From: a virus
Reading direction: 5' to 3' (one strand)
Length of the DNA: 58,853 nt
Virus record (IMG/VR): IMGVR_UViG_3300017751_000017
Location: 1 to 58,853 of that record
The number at the start of each line of letters is the position of its first letter. Positions within the stretch are counted from its first letter, which is position 1. Below the pieces are notes generated by a model that had not been told where the DNA came from, ran no database searches, and worked only from the letters and a program-made list of their open reading frames with translations. The position numbers were made by a program, and so were the translations under genes. Shown here piece by piece: positions 8,639-17,832 of the stretch.

Positions 8639-8666
8639 AAAAAAGCCCATTTGTTTCCAAACGGGC
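8639..8666 (-). terminator. Rho-independent terminator before gp55
   Basis: Minus-strand hairpin with a 9-bp stem (GCCCGTTTG / CAAATGGGC, one G-T pair, 4-nt loop) followed by six T. It ends the transcript of the 395-aa gene upstream. Confidence 0.88.
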
Positions 8667-8692
8667 TTCAATTAATAATTTATATATGAGTA

Positions 8693-9880
8693 TTAAACTC
8701 CTGCACCTGCTTCTAATGCAACTTTGAATTTCTCAATTCTAAGAGGTTCGTCGTTTGCAAAAACAGTTAATGTGTCGTCTTTTCCAGCTGAAGCATATTC
8801 TACTGCATCAACTTTAATAGGATCACCTTCTTTTAAACCTTCTGCTTCTCTAGAAACTGTAGCATCTAGATAACCATCAGAAAGTCCAAGTAATTCTTCG
8901 TTTTGTGCATCTGTAAGTTCTTCACTTAATCTAGTGATTTCAGTGTTAATTAAATTATCAGCTGCTTTAATATCTGGAAGATTTCTATCTGCTTCGGCAA
9001 TTCTACCCTTTTGATCCTTTAAGAAAGCAATCATTTCGTGCATTAGTGAAATCTTATTTCTTTTAGCTTCTCTTCTTTCTGAAAATGATTCTAATAAATC
9101 TTCAACTAAATACGTTACATCAGCACCTGTCTGTTCTGCTACGTATTCTATTGCAGTATCTGGTAAAAGTTTACTAAATTTACCAAGAGTCGTAGTTTCA
9201 TTCATTCTCCAAACATATACGTTATGCCCTGCTTTCATAGTAGTAACAGATATGTTATTAGATTTTGACTCTACTAAGAAATCTAATCTTTTGTAAGATC
9301 CGTGGTTTTTACAAGTATTTTCAAATAAACTAAATAACGATTTATCTTGGTATTTGATATAACCTGAAGCCACGATTGTTTCTACTATAGAATTACTGTG
9401 ATTTAATAACTCAACATTATTTGCAAAATATGTATTTTCGTTAACGTTGTATGTAAACTTTATTCCTCTAGGAGATTTATTCATTGTAGAAAGAAATGCT
9501 TCTAAAAGAGCCACTTCATTCTTTGCTTCGTTTAAAGCATCTGCGCTAGATCCTCCTCCTAATTTTACAGTTTTAGTACTTTCTTTTAGAAACGCTAATT
9601 TTTCTTGAGCCTCTAGTGTTTTATTAAAGTTATCGAATGCATTTTCGTCTATTGAAGAAACTATGCTTCTTCTATTATAGTCATATATGAAATCAACAGT
9701 GGTTTCACTGATGTTAAACATTTTCTGACCAGAAAGTAAATCTGCGAAAGCCGAATTTGATTCATTGAACATACCTATGTGGCTTCCAACTACTTTGAAA
9801 TTTTGGCCAGCAACATTGAAAACATACCCGTTTGTATGCTCTAATACTGGTGAAATAATGTTTTTATTTAATTTTGCCAT
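8693..9880 (-). CDS. Virion protein candidate, unknown family
   Basis: A 395-aa protein without a recognised family. The N-terminal 90 residues look globular. Residues 90-130 and 250-320 are helical and charged (EEL, KRN and AEADR runs), and the last 60 residues look like a beta domain (KVDAVEYA, TLTVFANDEPLRI). It lies between the gp15-like tail gene and a terminator before gp55, with a GATATATAA box 25 nt before the ATG. That supports late expression and a structural or assembly role. Confidence 0.7.
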   Translation of the reverse strand: MAKLNKNIISPVLEHTNGYVFNVAGQNFKVVGSHIGMFNESNSAFADLLSGQKMFNISETTVDFIYDYNRRSIVSSIDENAFDNFNKTLEAQEKLAFLKESTKTVKLGGGSSADALNEAKNEVALLEAFLSTMNKSPRGIKFTYNVNENTYFANNVELLNHSNSIVETIVASGYIKYQDKSLFSLFENTCKNHGSYKRLDFLVESKSNNISVTTMKAGHNVYVWRMNETTTLGKFSKLLPDTAIEYVAEQTGADVTYLVEDLLESFSERREAKRNKISLMHEMIAFLKDQKGRIAEADRNLPDIKAADNLINTEITRLSEELTDAQNEELLGLSDGYLDATVSREAEGLKEGDPIKVDAVEYASAGKDDTLTVFANDEPLRIEKFKVALEAGAGV

Positions 9881-9904
9881 CTTGTTTAAGATTTTTTATT
9901 TACT

Positions 9905-9913
9905 TTATATATC
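9905..9913 (-). promoter_or_regulatory. Candidate late promoter box
   Basis: Minus-strand GATATATAA lies 25 nt before the ATG at 9880 in the short gap after the gp15-like gene. Confidence 0.5.
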
Positions 9914-9919
9914 ATTCTT

Positions 9920-10975
9920 TTATTCTTCGAATGGTAAGTCACGCCCTGTGACGTTATAATTATCGCCTAACATTGTTCTTTCTTGATCTGTTAGTTTATC
10001 TTCTAAGTTTATCGAAGAGTTACCAAGAGTAAACATTCTGTTGCTTTGTTTTCTTCTTCTGGTTATATTAACAACCTCTTCTTTTGTTTCTAGTTTCTCA
10101 CCAAGTGTTTGATTCTCGTCATCTCCACATAAACCTATTTGAACCCAAGCTGTTCCATTATATTCCCATTTTGCACCTGTTCCATTATCACAATATATGT
10201 GACCAATTGGTACACCTGAAATAAATCCATTAGGATCTACATAATCGCCAATTGCACCAAGTGCAAAGTAATCTGTAGTGTATTTTCTAATTTGATCTTC
10301 TTCAAAATTAAAGTCAGGGAGAAATGAGTTTATCTCTAGCGAGAATGTTACTTTATGATTACCCTTATCGTCAAAACCATATTCAACTGGTCTTTCTTGT
10401 GTGTAATCATCTGGCATCATATATTGAGAGCTTATTCTATAAGTTCCGTCTTCAATATGTCCAGCATCTACATGATAGAAATTAGCCTTATACATTTTTT
10501 TAATTAATGCTTCAGTTACTTTAAATAAATCTAACTGGCTAGAAACTAAAATTTCAATATCGACACCGACGACAACTGGAATCATTTGAAATTCTGCAAC
10601 AAAACCTTCCATAAATCCTTCGTCATTGATCCTGTTATAGTTACCTAAATTTCTTTTATTAACTAGTTTAGAAGGATCTACTGCGAATGAAGTTAGGTTT
10701 ACAATACCCCTTGGTACTTTATCATAATTTCCATCTGCATATTCTCCATCTGGATCACATCCAATTCCGTTAGCATTAGAAAATAAAAAGGCATCTTTTA
10801 AAAAGTTCTCATCACCACTTACCGAGTAAAAAAACGGCACATCAATGATAACTCTATTATCGTTGCTTAATTGTCTTTTAAAACTTAATTTACTATTAAG
10901 ATCTGCTAATAGACCTATAATAATATGTCTGATAACACTATCGTCTTTGTTGTATTTAAGATTATACGTAGCCAC
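9920..10975 (-). CDS. 15: Tail sheath stabilizer/completion protein, gp15-like
   Basis: This 351-aa protein has the layout of T4 gp15 (272 aa), which caps the tail tube and sheath for head joining. An N-terminal KLSFKRQ and VIIDVPFFYS segment corresponds to the T4 part around IQIKRQ and RVPITYAS. A central beta/alpha segment includes IPVVVGVDIEILVSSQ and a late strand reads KVTFSLEINSFLPDF. Residues 235-280 look like an inserted small domain (YDPNG and WEYNGTAWVQIG). The start is GTG at 10975, directly preceded by an in-frame stop, so it cannot lie further upstream. A GATATATAG box lies 30 nt upstream. The assignment rests on pattern similarity only. Confidence 0.6.
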   Translation of the reverse strand: MATYNLKYNKDDSVIRHIIIGLLADLNSKLSFKRQLSNDNRVIIDVPFFYSVSGDENFLKDAFLFSNANGIGCDPDGEYADGNYDKVPRGIVNLTSFAVDPSKLVNKRNLGNYNRINDEGFMEGFVAEFQMIPVVVGVDIEILVSSQLDLFKVTEALIKKMYKANFYHVDAGHIEDGTYRISSQYMMPDDYTQERPVEYGFDDKGNHKVTFSLEINSFLPDFNFEEDQIRKYTTDYFALGAIGDYVDPNGFISGVPIGHIYCDNGTGAKWEYNGTAWVQIGLCGDDENQTLGEKLETKEEVVNITRRRKQSNRMFTLGNSSINLEDKLTDQERTMLGDNYNVTGRDLPFEE

Positions 10976-11004
10976 TTAGTTAAATTATATATTTAATAGT
11001 TATT

Positions 11005-11013
11005 CTATATATC
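11005..11013 (-). promoter_or_regulatory. Candidate late promoter box GATATATAG
   Basis: Minus-strand GATATATAG lies 30 nt before the GTG of the gp15-like gene, just after gp46. It would separate late tail and head genes from the earlier recombination genes. Confidence 0.5.
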
Positions 11014-11019
11014 ATAATA

Positions 11020-12690
11020 TTATTCTATGCTTTCTATAGATAATTTTGAAAAGCCATTTTCTCTGTATATCTGAATCTTTTTATCAAAGATTTCATGTGG
11101 CAGTACTGTGTGATTTATGACAAATGTATTTATTTTGTTTTCTTTAATAACTTGATTTAATATCTTAAGAATATTATAGACACCATCATGATCTACTGAA
11201 GATAGCAACTCGTCTAAGAACAGCATATTTAATTGTGGAAATCTTAATTTTAATATCTTAATGATTGCAATGATGATAATAAAATCTGCTTTCTTTCTTT
11301 CACCAGTAGATAATGTCATTGGATTAATATCTTCACCTAAGTGATTAATAATACAATTAAACTTTTCATCAAATCTAATATGAAATTGTAAGTGCATGGT
11401 TTGAGCCATAGCAGCTATATTAGTATTAAGACCTGGTAAAATAGTTTTAACAGCTAAGTTCTTCACACCATCTTCTCCTAATATTTGTTCTACTACTTCC
11501 ATAAAACTATAGTCACCATTTAATGTGTCTTTGCTTTTGGATTTAGTGGCTTCTTTTTCTTCAAACTCTGTAATAAGATTTCTTAAATGATCAAAGTCTT
11601 TACCACCCGAAGTACTCTTTAATTTCATTAATTCACCTTTAAGGCCTCGCATCGTAACTTTGTGATCTGAAATTTGTCCTTCTAATTCTAATTTTGATTC
11701 TCTTGCACCTGTTACTTTTTCTGATAAAACATCCATCTCTGTTTTAAGAGATTTGATACTGTCCATATTGGTTTTGATATTTTCTTCAAATTCACACTTT
11801 TGGTTATCATGCCATTCGGTATCTAATTTGGTTTCACATGTTGGACAATGACCACTTTCATATAGTTTGAGTTTTTTATTTAGATAATCTATTTCTCTTT
11901 TAATATCTTTAGCGTCAGAATGTTTATCGTTGTATTGTGTATTAAATGCATTCATTTCACCTTCAGCACTTGTTCGCTCTGCGTCTAATGATTCTACACT
12001 AGACTTTAGTGATAATAAATTTGTTTTTAATTCTTCTATTTTTGATTTATTAGCAGTATTTGATTCTTCTAAAAGAGTGTTTAGTCTGCCTCTAACGGAG
12101 CCAATAGAATTCATTATTTCATTAAGTTCACTTTCATATGAATCAATGTCCATCTTAACCTGTCTACGCTCGTCCTTTATTTGACGTTGCATATCGTTAA
12201 GAATAGAAAAACCAAACATTTTATCGATAATTTGTTTTTTATCTTGATTAGACATCGTTAAAAATGATTTAAAATCATTTACTGATAAAATAATTATGTT
12301 TTTAAACACATGATATGGAATACCAAATACTTCTTCTTCTAAATAGTCTTGTACAGATTTTTTACCTGCTTTATCAAATTCAACTCCATTTAATTTAACA
12401 CTAAATTTATTTGGCATTAAACCTCTTTCTATTTCTATGTGTAGTGCACCACATTTTAAACCTATACGTACATAAAGTTCTTTGTTAATCCTATTTGGTA
12501 AATCTGATAATTTAACACCTTCTACTTTACCATAAAGAGCATATATCATGGCGTTAGCAATAGTAGTTTTACCATCACCGTTTTTACCAAGCGTTAAGAA
12601 TAATTCTGAATTTGTTTTTTCAAAGTCTATTCTCTGTAATTGGTTTCCATAACTTGCGAAGTTCTTAAATTCTATAAAATCTATTCTCAT
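11020..12690 (-). CDS. 46: Recombination endonuclease subunit gp46 (Rad50/SbcC-like ATPase)
   Basis: The 556-aa protein (T4 gp46 is 560 aa) is the ATPase partner of gp47. Together they resect DNA ends for recombination-dependent replication and help degrade host DNA. Walker A is GKNGDGKTT at residues 35-43. The middle is coiled coil broken by a CPTC zinc hook at Cys282/Cys285. The signature LSTGERKKADF and Walker B LNMLFLDELLSSVD lie near the C-terminus. The start overlaps the gp47 stop as ATGA, so translation is coupled. Confidence 0.95.
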   Translation of the reverse strand: MRIDFIEFKNFASYGNQLQRIDFEKTNSELFLTLGKNGDGKTTIANAMIYALYGKVEGVKLSDLPNRINKELYVRIGLKCGALHIEIERGLMPNKFSVKLNGVEFDKAGKKSVQDYLEEEVFGIPYHVFKNIIILSVNDFKSFLTMSNQDKKQIIDKMFGFSILNDMQRQIKDERRQVKMDIDSYESELNEIMNSIGSVRGRLNTLLEESNTANKSKIEELKTNLLSLKSSVESLDAERTSAEGEMNAFNTQYNDKHSDAKDIKREIDYLNKKLKLYESGHCPTCETKLDTEWHDNQKCEFEENIKTNMDSIKSLKTEMDVLSEKVTGARESKLELEGQISDHKVTMRGLKGELMKLKSTSGGKDFDHLRNLITEFEEKEATKSKSKDTLNGDYSFMEVVEQILGEDGVKNLAVKTILPGLNTNIAAMAQTMHLQFHIRFDEKFNCIINHLGEDINPMTLSTGERKKADFIIIIAIIKILKLRFPQLNMLFLDELLSSVDHDGVYNILKILNQVIKENKINTFVINHTVLPHEIFDKKIQIYRENGFSKLSIESIE

Positions 12691-13802
12691 GCTTCAGTAT
12701 CGTAGTTGTATGCACATTGAGTGTACAATTGTTTTAACTTTGCTTTAAGCTTTTGTTTCATCTCTTCGTCATCGCCTATACTATCAACATACATGTCGCA
12801 TAGATTCAAGATATTGTAATTTTTATACATCTCTTCTATTTCTTCTATGTCATGAAAGTCTTTATCAATGTAATTTTCTTCTTGATAAATATTTGGCTCT
12901 AATTTACGACTAATATGTTGTATTTTATTAATCAATTGACTAAGCGCATTTGTCGTAGCTATCTGGCTAGGTACAAATAGATCAACGAAGTTATTTTTAA
13001 TTTGTGATTTAAATGTTCCTAAAGTAATGTCAAATAATTGTGTTACATTATACTTAAGAAATTTAGGGGAAATATAATTCTCAAAAAATGATTCTTCCAT
13101 ATTTGATAAATCTACAAGATCAAAGCCCTTAGAGTTATTTGCGTCAGATCTGGTCAACTGATATGGTGTTCCAACCATTAATAACTTACCACGTTCTTGT
13201 CTAAAGTGGATGTGTCCTGAGTATACTCGTGTGTATTTATCATATACATTAGAATCTGTACCATGTTCGTTCTTAACTTTAGCGTTAAGATAAATGCCCT
13301 TAACTTCAGAATGGCAAAATACAATATCTGTTTGTGGAAAATCTGCTAGAGTTTGTGTTTCATGTTCTGCGTCTCTTCTCCATGGCATCATTAATACCTT
13401 TCTATTATTCCAATTTAATAATTCAGGTTCTTTATAGATCTGAACATTAGGAATCCATTTTAAACTATCGATCGATGTTATCTCATTCGATTTTTTAGCC
13501 CATATATCGTGATTACCACATATAACGTGGACTGGCAATATTGCACCTAGTCTTTCAAATAGATTAACTGCATAATTTAATACTTTGATATTGATTGATT
13601 GTCTATTATCAAATGTATCACCTACTTGTACTAGGACATCTCCAGGTTTTACATGTTCTTTTAATGTAGGTATAAATAAATTCTCAAAGAAATCTTTTTG
13701 AATATCTAGCCACTCCATTGAATTGGCTCTTACGCCAAAATGCAAATCGCCAAGAACCCAAACTCTATTGACCTCTTGACCTAACGTCTTTTGATCAATC
13801 AT
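12687..13802 (-). CDS. 47: Recombination endonuclease subunit gp47 (Mre11/SbcD-like)
   Basis: The 371-aa metallophosphoesterase is the nuclease of the gp46-gp47 pair (T4 gp47 is 339 aa). Metal-binding motifs are visible: GDLHFG (Asp19, His21), VQVGDTFDN (Asp62), CGNHDIW (Asn97, His98), FCHSEV and YSGHIHFRQ. The C-terminal third is helical and probably binds gp46. The start overlaps the preceding gene's stop by one base, and its own stop overlaps gp46. Confidence 0.95.
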   Translation of the reverse strand: MIDQKTLGQEVNRVWVLGDLHFGVRANSMEWLDIQKDFFENLFIPTLKEHVKPGDVLVQVGDTFDNRQSINIKVLNYAVNLFERLGAILPVHVICGNHDIWAKKSNEITSIDSLKWIPNVQIYKEPELLNWNNRKVLMMPWRRDAEHETQTLADFPQTDIVFCHSEVKGIYLNAKVKNEHGTDSNVYDKYTRVYSGHIHFRQERGKLLMVGTPYQLTRSDANNSKGFDLVDLSNMEESFFENYISPKFLKYNVTQLFDITLGTFKSQIKNNFVDLFVPSQIATTNALSQLINKIQHISRKLEPNIYQEENYIDKDFHDIEEIEEMYKNYNILNLCDMYVDSIGDDEEMKQKLKAKLKQLYTQCAYNYDTEA

Positions 13803-14239
13803 TAAAATAATTTATTAATGTTCTTTTTTCCTAAAATTCCTGTTTTCTTATCTAATTCTTGTATAAGATCTTCTTTGTATACATTAGAGAGCGAGCTATA
13901 AAATTTGGTTGGGTTAATGTCGAAATAAACACAAAGTTCACTGAATAGATCTATACGGCTAAATTTAGCAGCCATCTCATCCGAGATATATCCGTACACA
14001 TCATTAATATCTGATTTCTTTAGTTTATTACATCTTCCTAAATCATCTACTTTATTAAAGCTTTTAAATCTAGATGATTCTATTAACCCATGGATCTTAG
14101 TAGCGATCATGTCGAAGTGAATTTTTATTTCTTCATCCCTATTGTCCTTAAAATTAGGATCTAGATCAAAGGTTATGTCTGTTAATTCGAAGTCGGGTGC
14201 GTCGAATGAATTGTTAAATATTTTGTCGTTTGCTGCCAT
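13802..14239 (-). CDS. Unknown protein between gp41 and gp47
   Basis: A 145-aa protein with an acidic N-terminus (about 40 residues with many Asp) and a helical C-terminal part (YISDEMAAKFSRIDLFSELC, then YKEDLIQELDKK). No family is recognised. It is wedged between the replicative helicase (9-nt gap) and gp47 (one-base TAATG overlap), so it is expressed with the replication and recombination genes. Helicase-accessory function is possible from position but unsupported by motifs. Confidence 0.75.
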   Translation of the reverse strand: MAANDKIFNNSFDAPDFELTDITFDLDPNFKDNRDEEIKIHFDMIATKIHGLIESSRFKSFNKVDDLGRCNKLKKSDINDVYGYISDEMAAKFSRIDLFSELCVYFDINPTKFYSSLSNVYKEDLIQELDKKTGILGKKNINKLF

Positions 14240-14248
14240 AGTATTTTT

Positions 14249-15565
14249 TTATATTCCGTGTAAGTTTGAATTAGTAATGTCGTCGGTCTCGATAAGTCTC
14301 ATGTAATTCCAATTAATATTCAATTTACATTTAGTGCCTTTACCTTCACCATCTCTGATTTTTAAGACCTTTAACCAATACTCTGAATTTGCTCTCATTA
14401 AATCATCTTGAATAATACCAAACATTATATCTGCTGTATGAGAAAGTCCAGCTGATTCTGCAATGTCTGTCATTGAAATATCTGAAGAGTTATAGCCATT
14501 TCTGTTTATCTGTGTTGCAGTAACTATTAACCAATCATTCCTAATACCCATAGCTCTAAGATCTTCTGCAATTTGCTTAATCTTCATATAAGTATTTTCA
14601 GTATTTAGATTTCTATAATTGGCAAGGATATTAATATAGTCAATTACCACTGCACCTATTTTTATTTGACGTTCTTCTTCAATTTGGCTAACATATGCTT
14701 CAATATCTAATACGGTAGCCTGTGATGTTGGCATTTGCTTAATGAATAATTGTCCAGGCGGTGTGAATCCATCACCCACTGTTTCTAACCTTCTTTTAAT
14801 ATGATCTTTGGATTTTGCTTTCTCAGCATACTCACCTATGTTAACACTAAGTAAATTTGATCCAATTCTTTTTATAAATTTGTGAGCTGCCATTTCTGCA
14901 GTAATTACTACAGTGTTAGTTCCCATTTTTACAAAATTAGCTGCATCATTTGCTAAGTATATTGATTTACCAATATTTTGCTCACCTGCATATACAATAA
15001 GATTACCTCCCTTGTCATATCCGCCACCTAACATTCTATCTATAAAATTATATCCTGAACTTACCTTTTCTGTTTCTTTTTGATCATGTGCATCAACATC
15101 AAAGAAATCTAATCCAAGATCAGAGTTAAATGATATATTGTTTCTATCATTAATAAGACCTTTAACCTTTTGGATCACAGTATCTGCGTTCTCAGGTGTT
15201 ACCTTAGTAGTCTTAATAAATTCTATAGTATCTATTAGTGTGGTGTCAAATGTGCGCCATTTAATCCAAGATTCAGCTGTAGTAGTTAACCATTCTTCAT
15301 CGTATTGGTCAAGATCCGTTTTAAAAATTAAATCTAGTAAATCTTCATTGATTTTTTCTTTAGCTCTTGGATGTCTGCCTATTAATAACCATAACTGATC
15401 CTTACTTGGAGTCTCATGGAATTTATCATAAAACTTATTAGACAAATAACTTAATAGATCTATTTCTTCAGATGTATAAAAGCCTTTATTAATAGCTTGT
15501 AAGTATTTAGGCTTTACTAAAGATAACCTAAAGAATATTTTTTCAAAATCTTGACCGAATTGCAT
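14249..15565 (-). CDS. 41: Replicative DNA helicase gp41 (DnaB family)
   Basis: The 438-aa protein matches T4 gp41 (475 aa), the 5'-3' hexameric helicase of the phage fork. Residues 1-150 form the helical N-terminal domain. The RecA-like core begins near SSGYNFIDRMLGGGY, with Walker A GEQNIGKS at 194-201. It continues with VITAEMAAHKFIKRI, Walker B VVIDYINIL and TATQINRNGY (sensor/arginine region). Neighbours are a 2OG oxygenase upstream and an unknown gene downstream, whereas T4 has uvsX-40-41. Confidence 0.93.
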   Translation of the reverse strand: MQFGQDFEKIFFRLSLVKPKYLQAINKGFYTSEEIDLLSYLSNKFYDKFHETPSKDQLWLLIGRHPRAKEKINEDLLDLIFKTDLDQYDEEWLTTTAESWIKWRTFDTTLIDTIEFIKTTKVTPENADTVIQKVKGLINDRNNISFNSDLGLDFFDVDAHDQKETEKVSSGYNFIDRMLGGGYDKGGNLIVYAGEQNIGKSIYLANDAANFVKMGTNTVVITAEMAAHKFIKRIGSNLLSVNIGEYAEKAKSKDHIKRRLETVGDGFTPPGQLFIKQMPTSQATVLDIEAYVSQIEEERQIKIGAVVIDYINILANYRNLNTENTYMKIKQIAEDLRAMGIRNDWLIVTATQINRNGYNSSDISMTDIAESAGLSHTADIMFGIIQDDLMRANSEYWLKVLKIRDGEGKGTKCKLNINWNYMRLIETDDITNSNLHGI

Positions 15566-15575
15566 ATATTATTGT

Positions 15576-16160
15576 TTATCCTTCTATGTTAAACTTACCG
15601 ATTTGTTTACTGTAAGGTATTTCTTCCCATAAATTTATGGCAATTGCTAGCCTCTGGCCTTTTGTAACAACTGTAACCTTATGTACATCTTTTCCTGCGT
15701 CGAATATTATTAATCTATTTGGTTTTGCGTAAACAATTTCAGGTGGATTCTCTTCACCATTAGTGTAAATTTCTAGCATACCTCCTTCAAATTCTTCTTG
15801 ATCTGGATAATAAATAGAACCGATTATAGGTGTTTTTAATTCTCCTGTTTTTTCAAACCAAGCTTCATCTTTATCAAAATGCATTTCCAAATTATCTTCC
15901 CATTCATCGCCCATTTCTTTAGCTTCTTGAATCCCGGTCCAATATTCAAAACCTGAAATATTGAATATTTCAGTTATTGGACACCCATCGCCCCATATCT
16001 GTTTAATTATTTTCTTTGCAGTGTTATTTACAGGAGAATTATTAAACCATCCGTCATACCACTTGTATACGCCCGGATCATTAAATAAATGTGGTAAGTT
16101 AGATCGTATCTCTTCTAAAAGCGATTCATCTTTTATAAAATTATCAAATATTGTTATCAT
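15576..16160 (-). CDS. 2-oxoglutarate/Fe(II)-dependent oxygenase (prolyl-4-hydroxylase type)
   Basis: The protein (194 aa from ATG 16160) shows the double-stranded beta-helix oxygenase pattern: MHFDKD with His94 and Asp96, later VHKVTVV with His160, and TKGQRLAIAINLW with Arg170 for 2-oxoglutarate. GSIYYPD and FEGGMLEIY are typical core strands. The 16160 start was chosen because its ATG overlaps the upstream stop as ATGA. An in-frame ATG at 16187 would add nine residues. Enzymes of this type hydroxylate protein, small-molecule or nucleic-acid targets; the substrate cannot be read from sequence. It sits between the UvsX and gp41 genes. Confidence 0.88.
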   Translation of the reverse strand: MITIFDNFIKDESLLEEIRSNLPHLFNDPGVYKWYDGWFNNSPVNNTAKKIIKQIWGDGCPITEIFNISGFEYWTGIQEAKEMGDEWEDNLEMHFDKDEAWFEKTGELKTPIIGSIYYPDQEEFEGGMLEIYTNGEENPPEIVYAKPNRLIIFDAGKDVHKVTVVTKGQRLAIAINLWEEIPYSKQIGKFNIEG

Positions 16161-16456
16161 TGAAATGGATTTTGAATTATTTTCCAAGAAAGTTTACCTT
16201 TCTCGGTATTTACTGTTTCTACTATACCTAAATTTACTAGATCGTTTATAGAATCTAACAATTTAGATTCTTCTGTTTCTTGAAACCTATATGTTTTTAG
16301 GGCGTGTAGTGTAAAATTGCCCTTATGTCTATCTGGCATTCTAACACACAATTGAATCTCTTTGTAAAGTATATCGAAGCCCGTTGGATATTCAGGTAAA
16401 TCTTTTTCAATGCCCATAATGTATTTTATGGGTAGATTATCCTGGTTAATTTGCAT
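16157..16456 (-). CDS. Small winged-helix-like protein between uvsX and the oxygenase
   Basis: A 99-aa protein. The first half (DLPEYPTGFDILYKEIQLCV) is not recognised. The second half (ESKLLDSINDLVNLGIVE then a basic beta turn KGKLSWKII) looks like a winged helix-turn-helix, a common DNA-binding or protein-contact fold. Its ATG lies 11 nt inside the end of uvsX, and its stop overlaps the oxygenase start as ATGA. It holds the place of T4 gene 40 but does not resemble it. Confidence 0.75.
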   Translation of the reverse strand: MQINQDNLPIKYIMGIEKDLPEYPTGFDILYKEIQLCVRMPDRHKGNFTLHALKTYRFQETEESKLLDSINDLVNLGIVETVNTEKGKLSWKIIQNPFQ

Positions 16457-17555
16457 CTTCTTCTAATATTGAATCTAAATCTATTTCTCTTTCTTCAGTA
16501 TTGTAATTAAATACGTGCTTAATCTTTTCTTCAATTTTCTCTAAGACTTCTTGAGTAAACACTTTTTCTGAAAAGAATTCTTTGTTAGGTACTGTTTTGT
16601 CTAAATGTTTACAGATCCAATTTCTTGAAGTTGCCTTAGGGATTTTCTCGCCTTTTTCAATTATACCTTTAGTAATACCTATATCTTCCCAATCAATATA
16701 TTGCTCTAGTCCAACATATGCATTCATGCCTTCAGTAAAATGTAAATGGAATTTAATATTGTGTGGTTTTGCGAATCTGTTTTTGTTAGGTTTTGCTGTT
16801 ACTATAATACCTGCTTTTTCACCACTAGACTCTTTAAGCTGTGCCTTTCCTAGATATAAAACAATAGATGCTGCATATTCTGGTCCAGTTCCACCACCAG
16901 CTACCTGTCTTGATATAAAATCTTGAGTTTGATATGTATGGTTAGTGAAAATAAAAGGTATCTTAAGATCTGCAAGTGGAGTCATAATAATTCTAAAAAT
17001 AGATTTTAGAACCTTTGATCTGGTCATATCTGCTTTCTCAGATCCTGATCTTGCATCGTCAATTTCTTTTTGTGTTGCCAAGTTACCTGCAGAATCAAGA
17101 ATCATCATGATCTTTGGTGTTTTTCCACCATTACGTTTTACTTCTTGCATTTTGCTAGTAAGTGTAGTAACTGATGTTCTAAATTCTTGAACAGTATTAA
17201 TAGGTTGGTAATTAACTTTCGTTACATCAATTCCAAACTTTTCCATTTGATCTTTATCAACTGCTGCTTCAGAATCAAAATAAATTACATTGTAACCCAT
17301 TTCAATTGCCTTTCTAACAGAGTTTAATACTAAGAATGTTTTACCTGTACCTGATGGTCCAGCTATTGAGCATGTTCTACTGTTAGGCCATCCACCAAAT
17401 AGTGAACCACTAACACATGCGTTTAAGTGATAGTTACCAGTGTCTATCCATTCTGTAACTTCACTAAATGTAGAGTCAGCCATAATTGATCCCATTGGAT
17501 TTAATGTCTTTAACTCTGAGTTTATGTCTTCAAAACTAAAATCTTTCTTTGCCAT
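16446..17555 (-). CDS. uvsX: Recombinase UvsX (RecA family)
   Basis: The 369-aa protein (T4 UvsX is 391 aa) is the strand-exchange recombinase for phage recombination and recombination-primed replication. Walker A is GPSGTGKT at residues 66-73, followed by NVIYFDSEAAVD, Walker B IMMILDSAGNLATQKE and the DNA-binding loop region TRSKVLKSIFRII. The tail is acidic (EREIDLDSILEEDAN). The partners UvsY and UvsW are at 40.8-42.7 kb. The leader contains a TATAAT-like element 10 nt before the ATG. Confidence 0.95.
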   Translation of the reverse strand: MAKKDFSFEDINSELKTLNPMGSIMADSTFSEVTEWIDTGNYHLNACVSGSLFGGWPNSRTCSIAGPSGTGKTFLVLNSVRKAIEMGYNVIYFDSEAAVDKDQMEKFGIDVTKVNYQPINTVQEFRTSVTTLTSKMQEVKRNGGKTPKIMMILDSAGNLATQKEIDDARSGSEKADMTRSKVLKSIFRIIMTPLADLKIPFIFTNHTYQTQDFISRQVAGGGTGPEYAASIVLYLGKAQLKESSGEKAGIIVTAKPNKNRFAKPHNIKFHLHFTEGMNAYVGLEQYIDWEDIGITKGIIEKGEKIPKATSRNWICKHLDKTVPNKEFFSEKVFTQEVLEKIEEKIKHVFNYNTEEREIDLDSILEEDAN

Positions 17556-17610
17556 GTAATTATACTTTTTGTTTAAGGTTATATCACAATAACCTATTTT
17601 GTTTCTAAAT

Positions 17611-17632
17611 AAAAAACCGACTTATTCGTCGG
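17611..17632 (-). terminator. Rho-independent terminator before uvsX
   Basis: Minus-strand CCGAC, loop GAATAA, GTCGG, then six T. The stem overlaps the last codons of the 69-aa gene, so it ends the polymerase-C to 69-aa transcript and leaves uvsX needing its own promoter in the 66-nt gap. Confidence 0.8.
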
Positions 17633-17831
17633 CTTCTTTAAGATTTTCTATCAAGTTTGAGTTTGGGAATTCTACAGATTCGGCTTCTCTTATTTCTTGT
17701 AACCTTTTAATAAGACTTGAAGATTCTGATCCTAACTCGGCCAGCTCCTCTTGTATTTGGCCCATTCTATTAAGAATAAATTGATACTGTTCAACGTATT
17801 CTTTTTGCCTATCTGTTAGTTCTACGTGCAT
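17622..17831 (-). CDS. Small coiled-coil protein
   Basis: A 69-aa, highly charged protein predicted to be almost all helix (QIQEELAELGSESSSLIKRL), with heptad-like spacing of Leu and Ile. Its ATG follows the stop of the 51-aa gene after one base, so it is coupled to it. A terminator overlaps its 3' end. No family or function is recognised. Confidence 0.75.
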   Translation of the reverse strand: MHVELTDRQKEYVEQYQFILNRMGQIQEELAELGSESSSLIKRLQEIREAESVEFPNSNLIENLKEADE

Positions 17832-17832
17832 G

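Noticed and set aside
8682-8689. CATATATAA as a promoter for gp55
   Set aside because: It precedes the terminator at 8639-8666, so transcripts from it would end before gp55.
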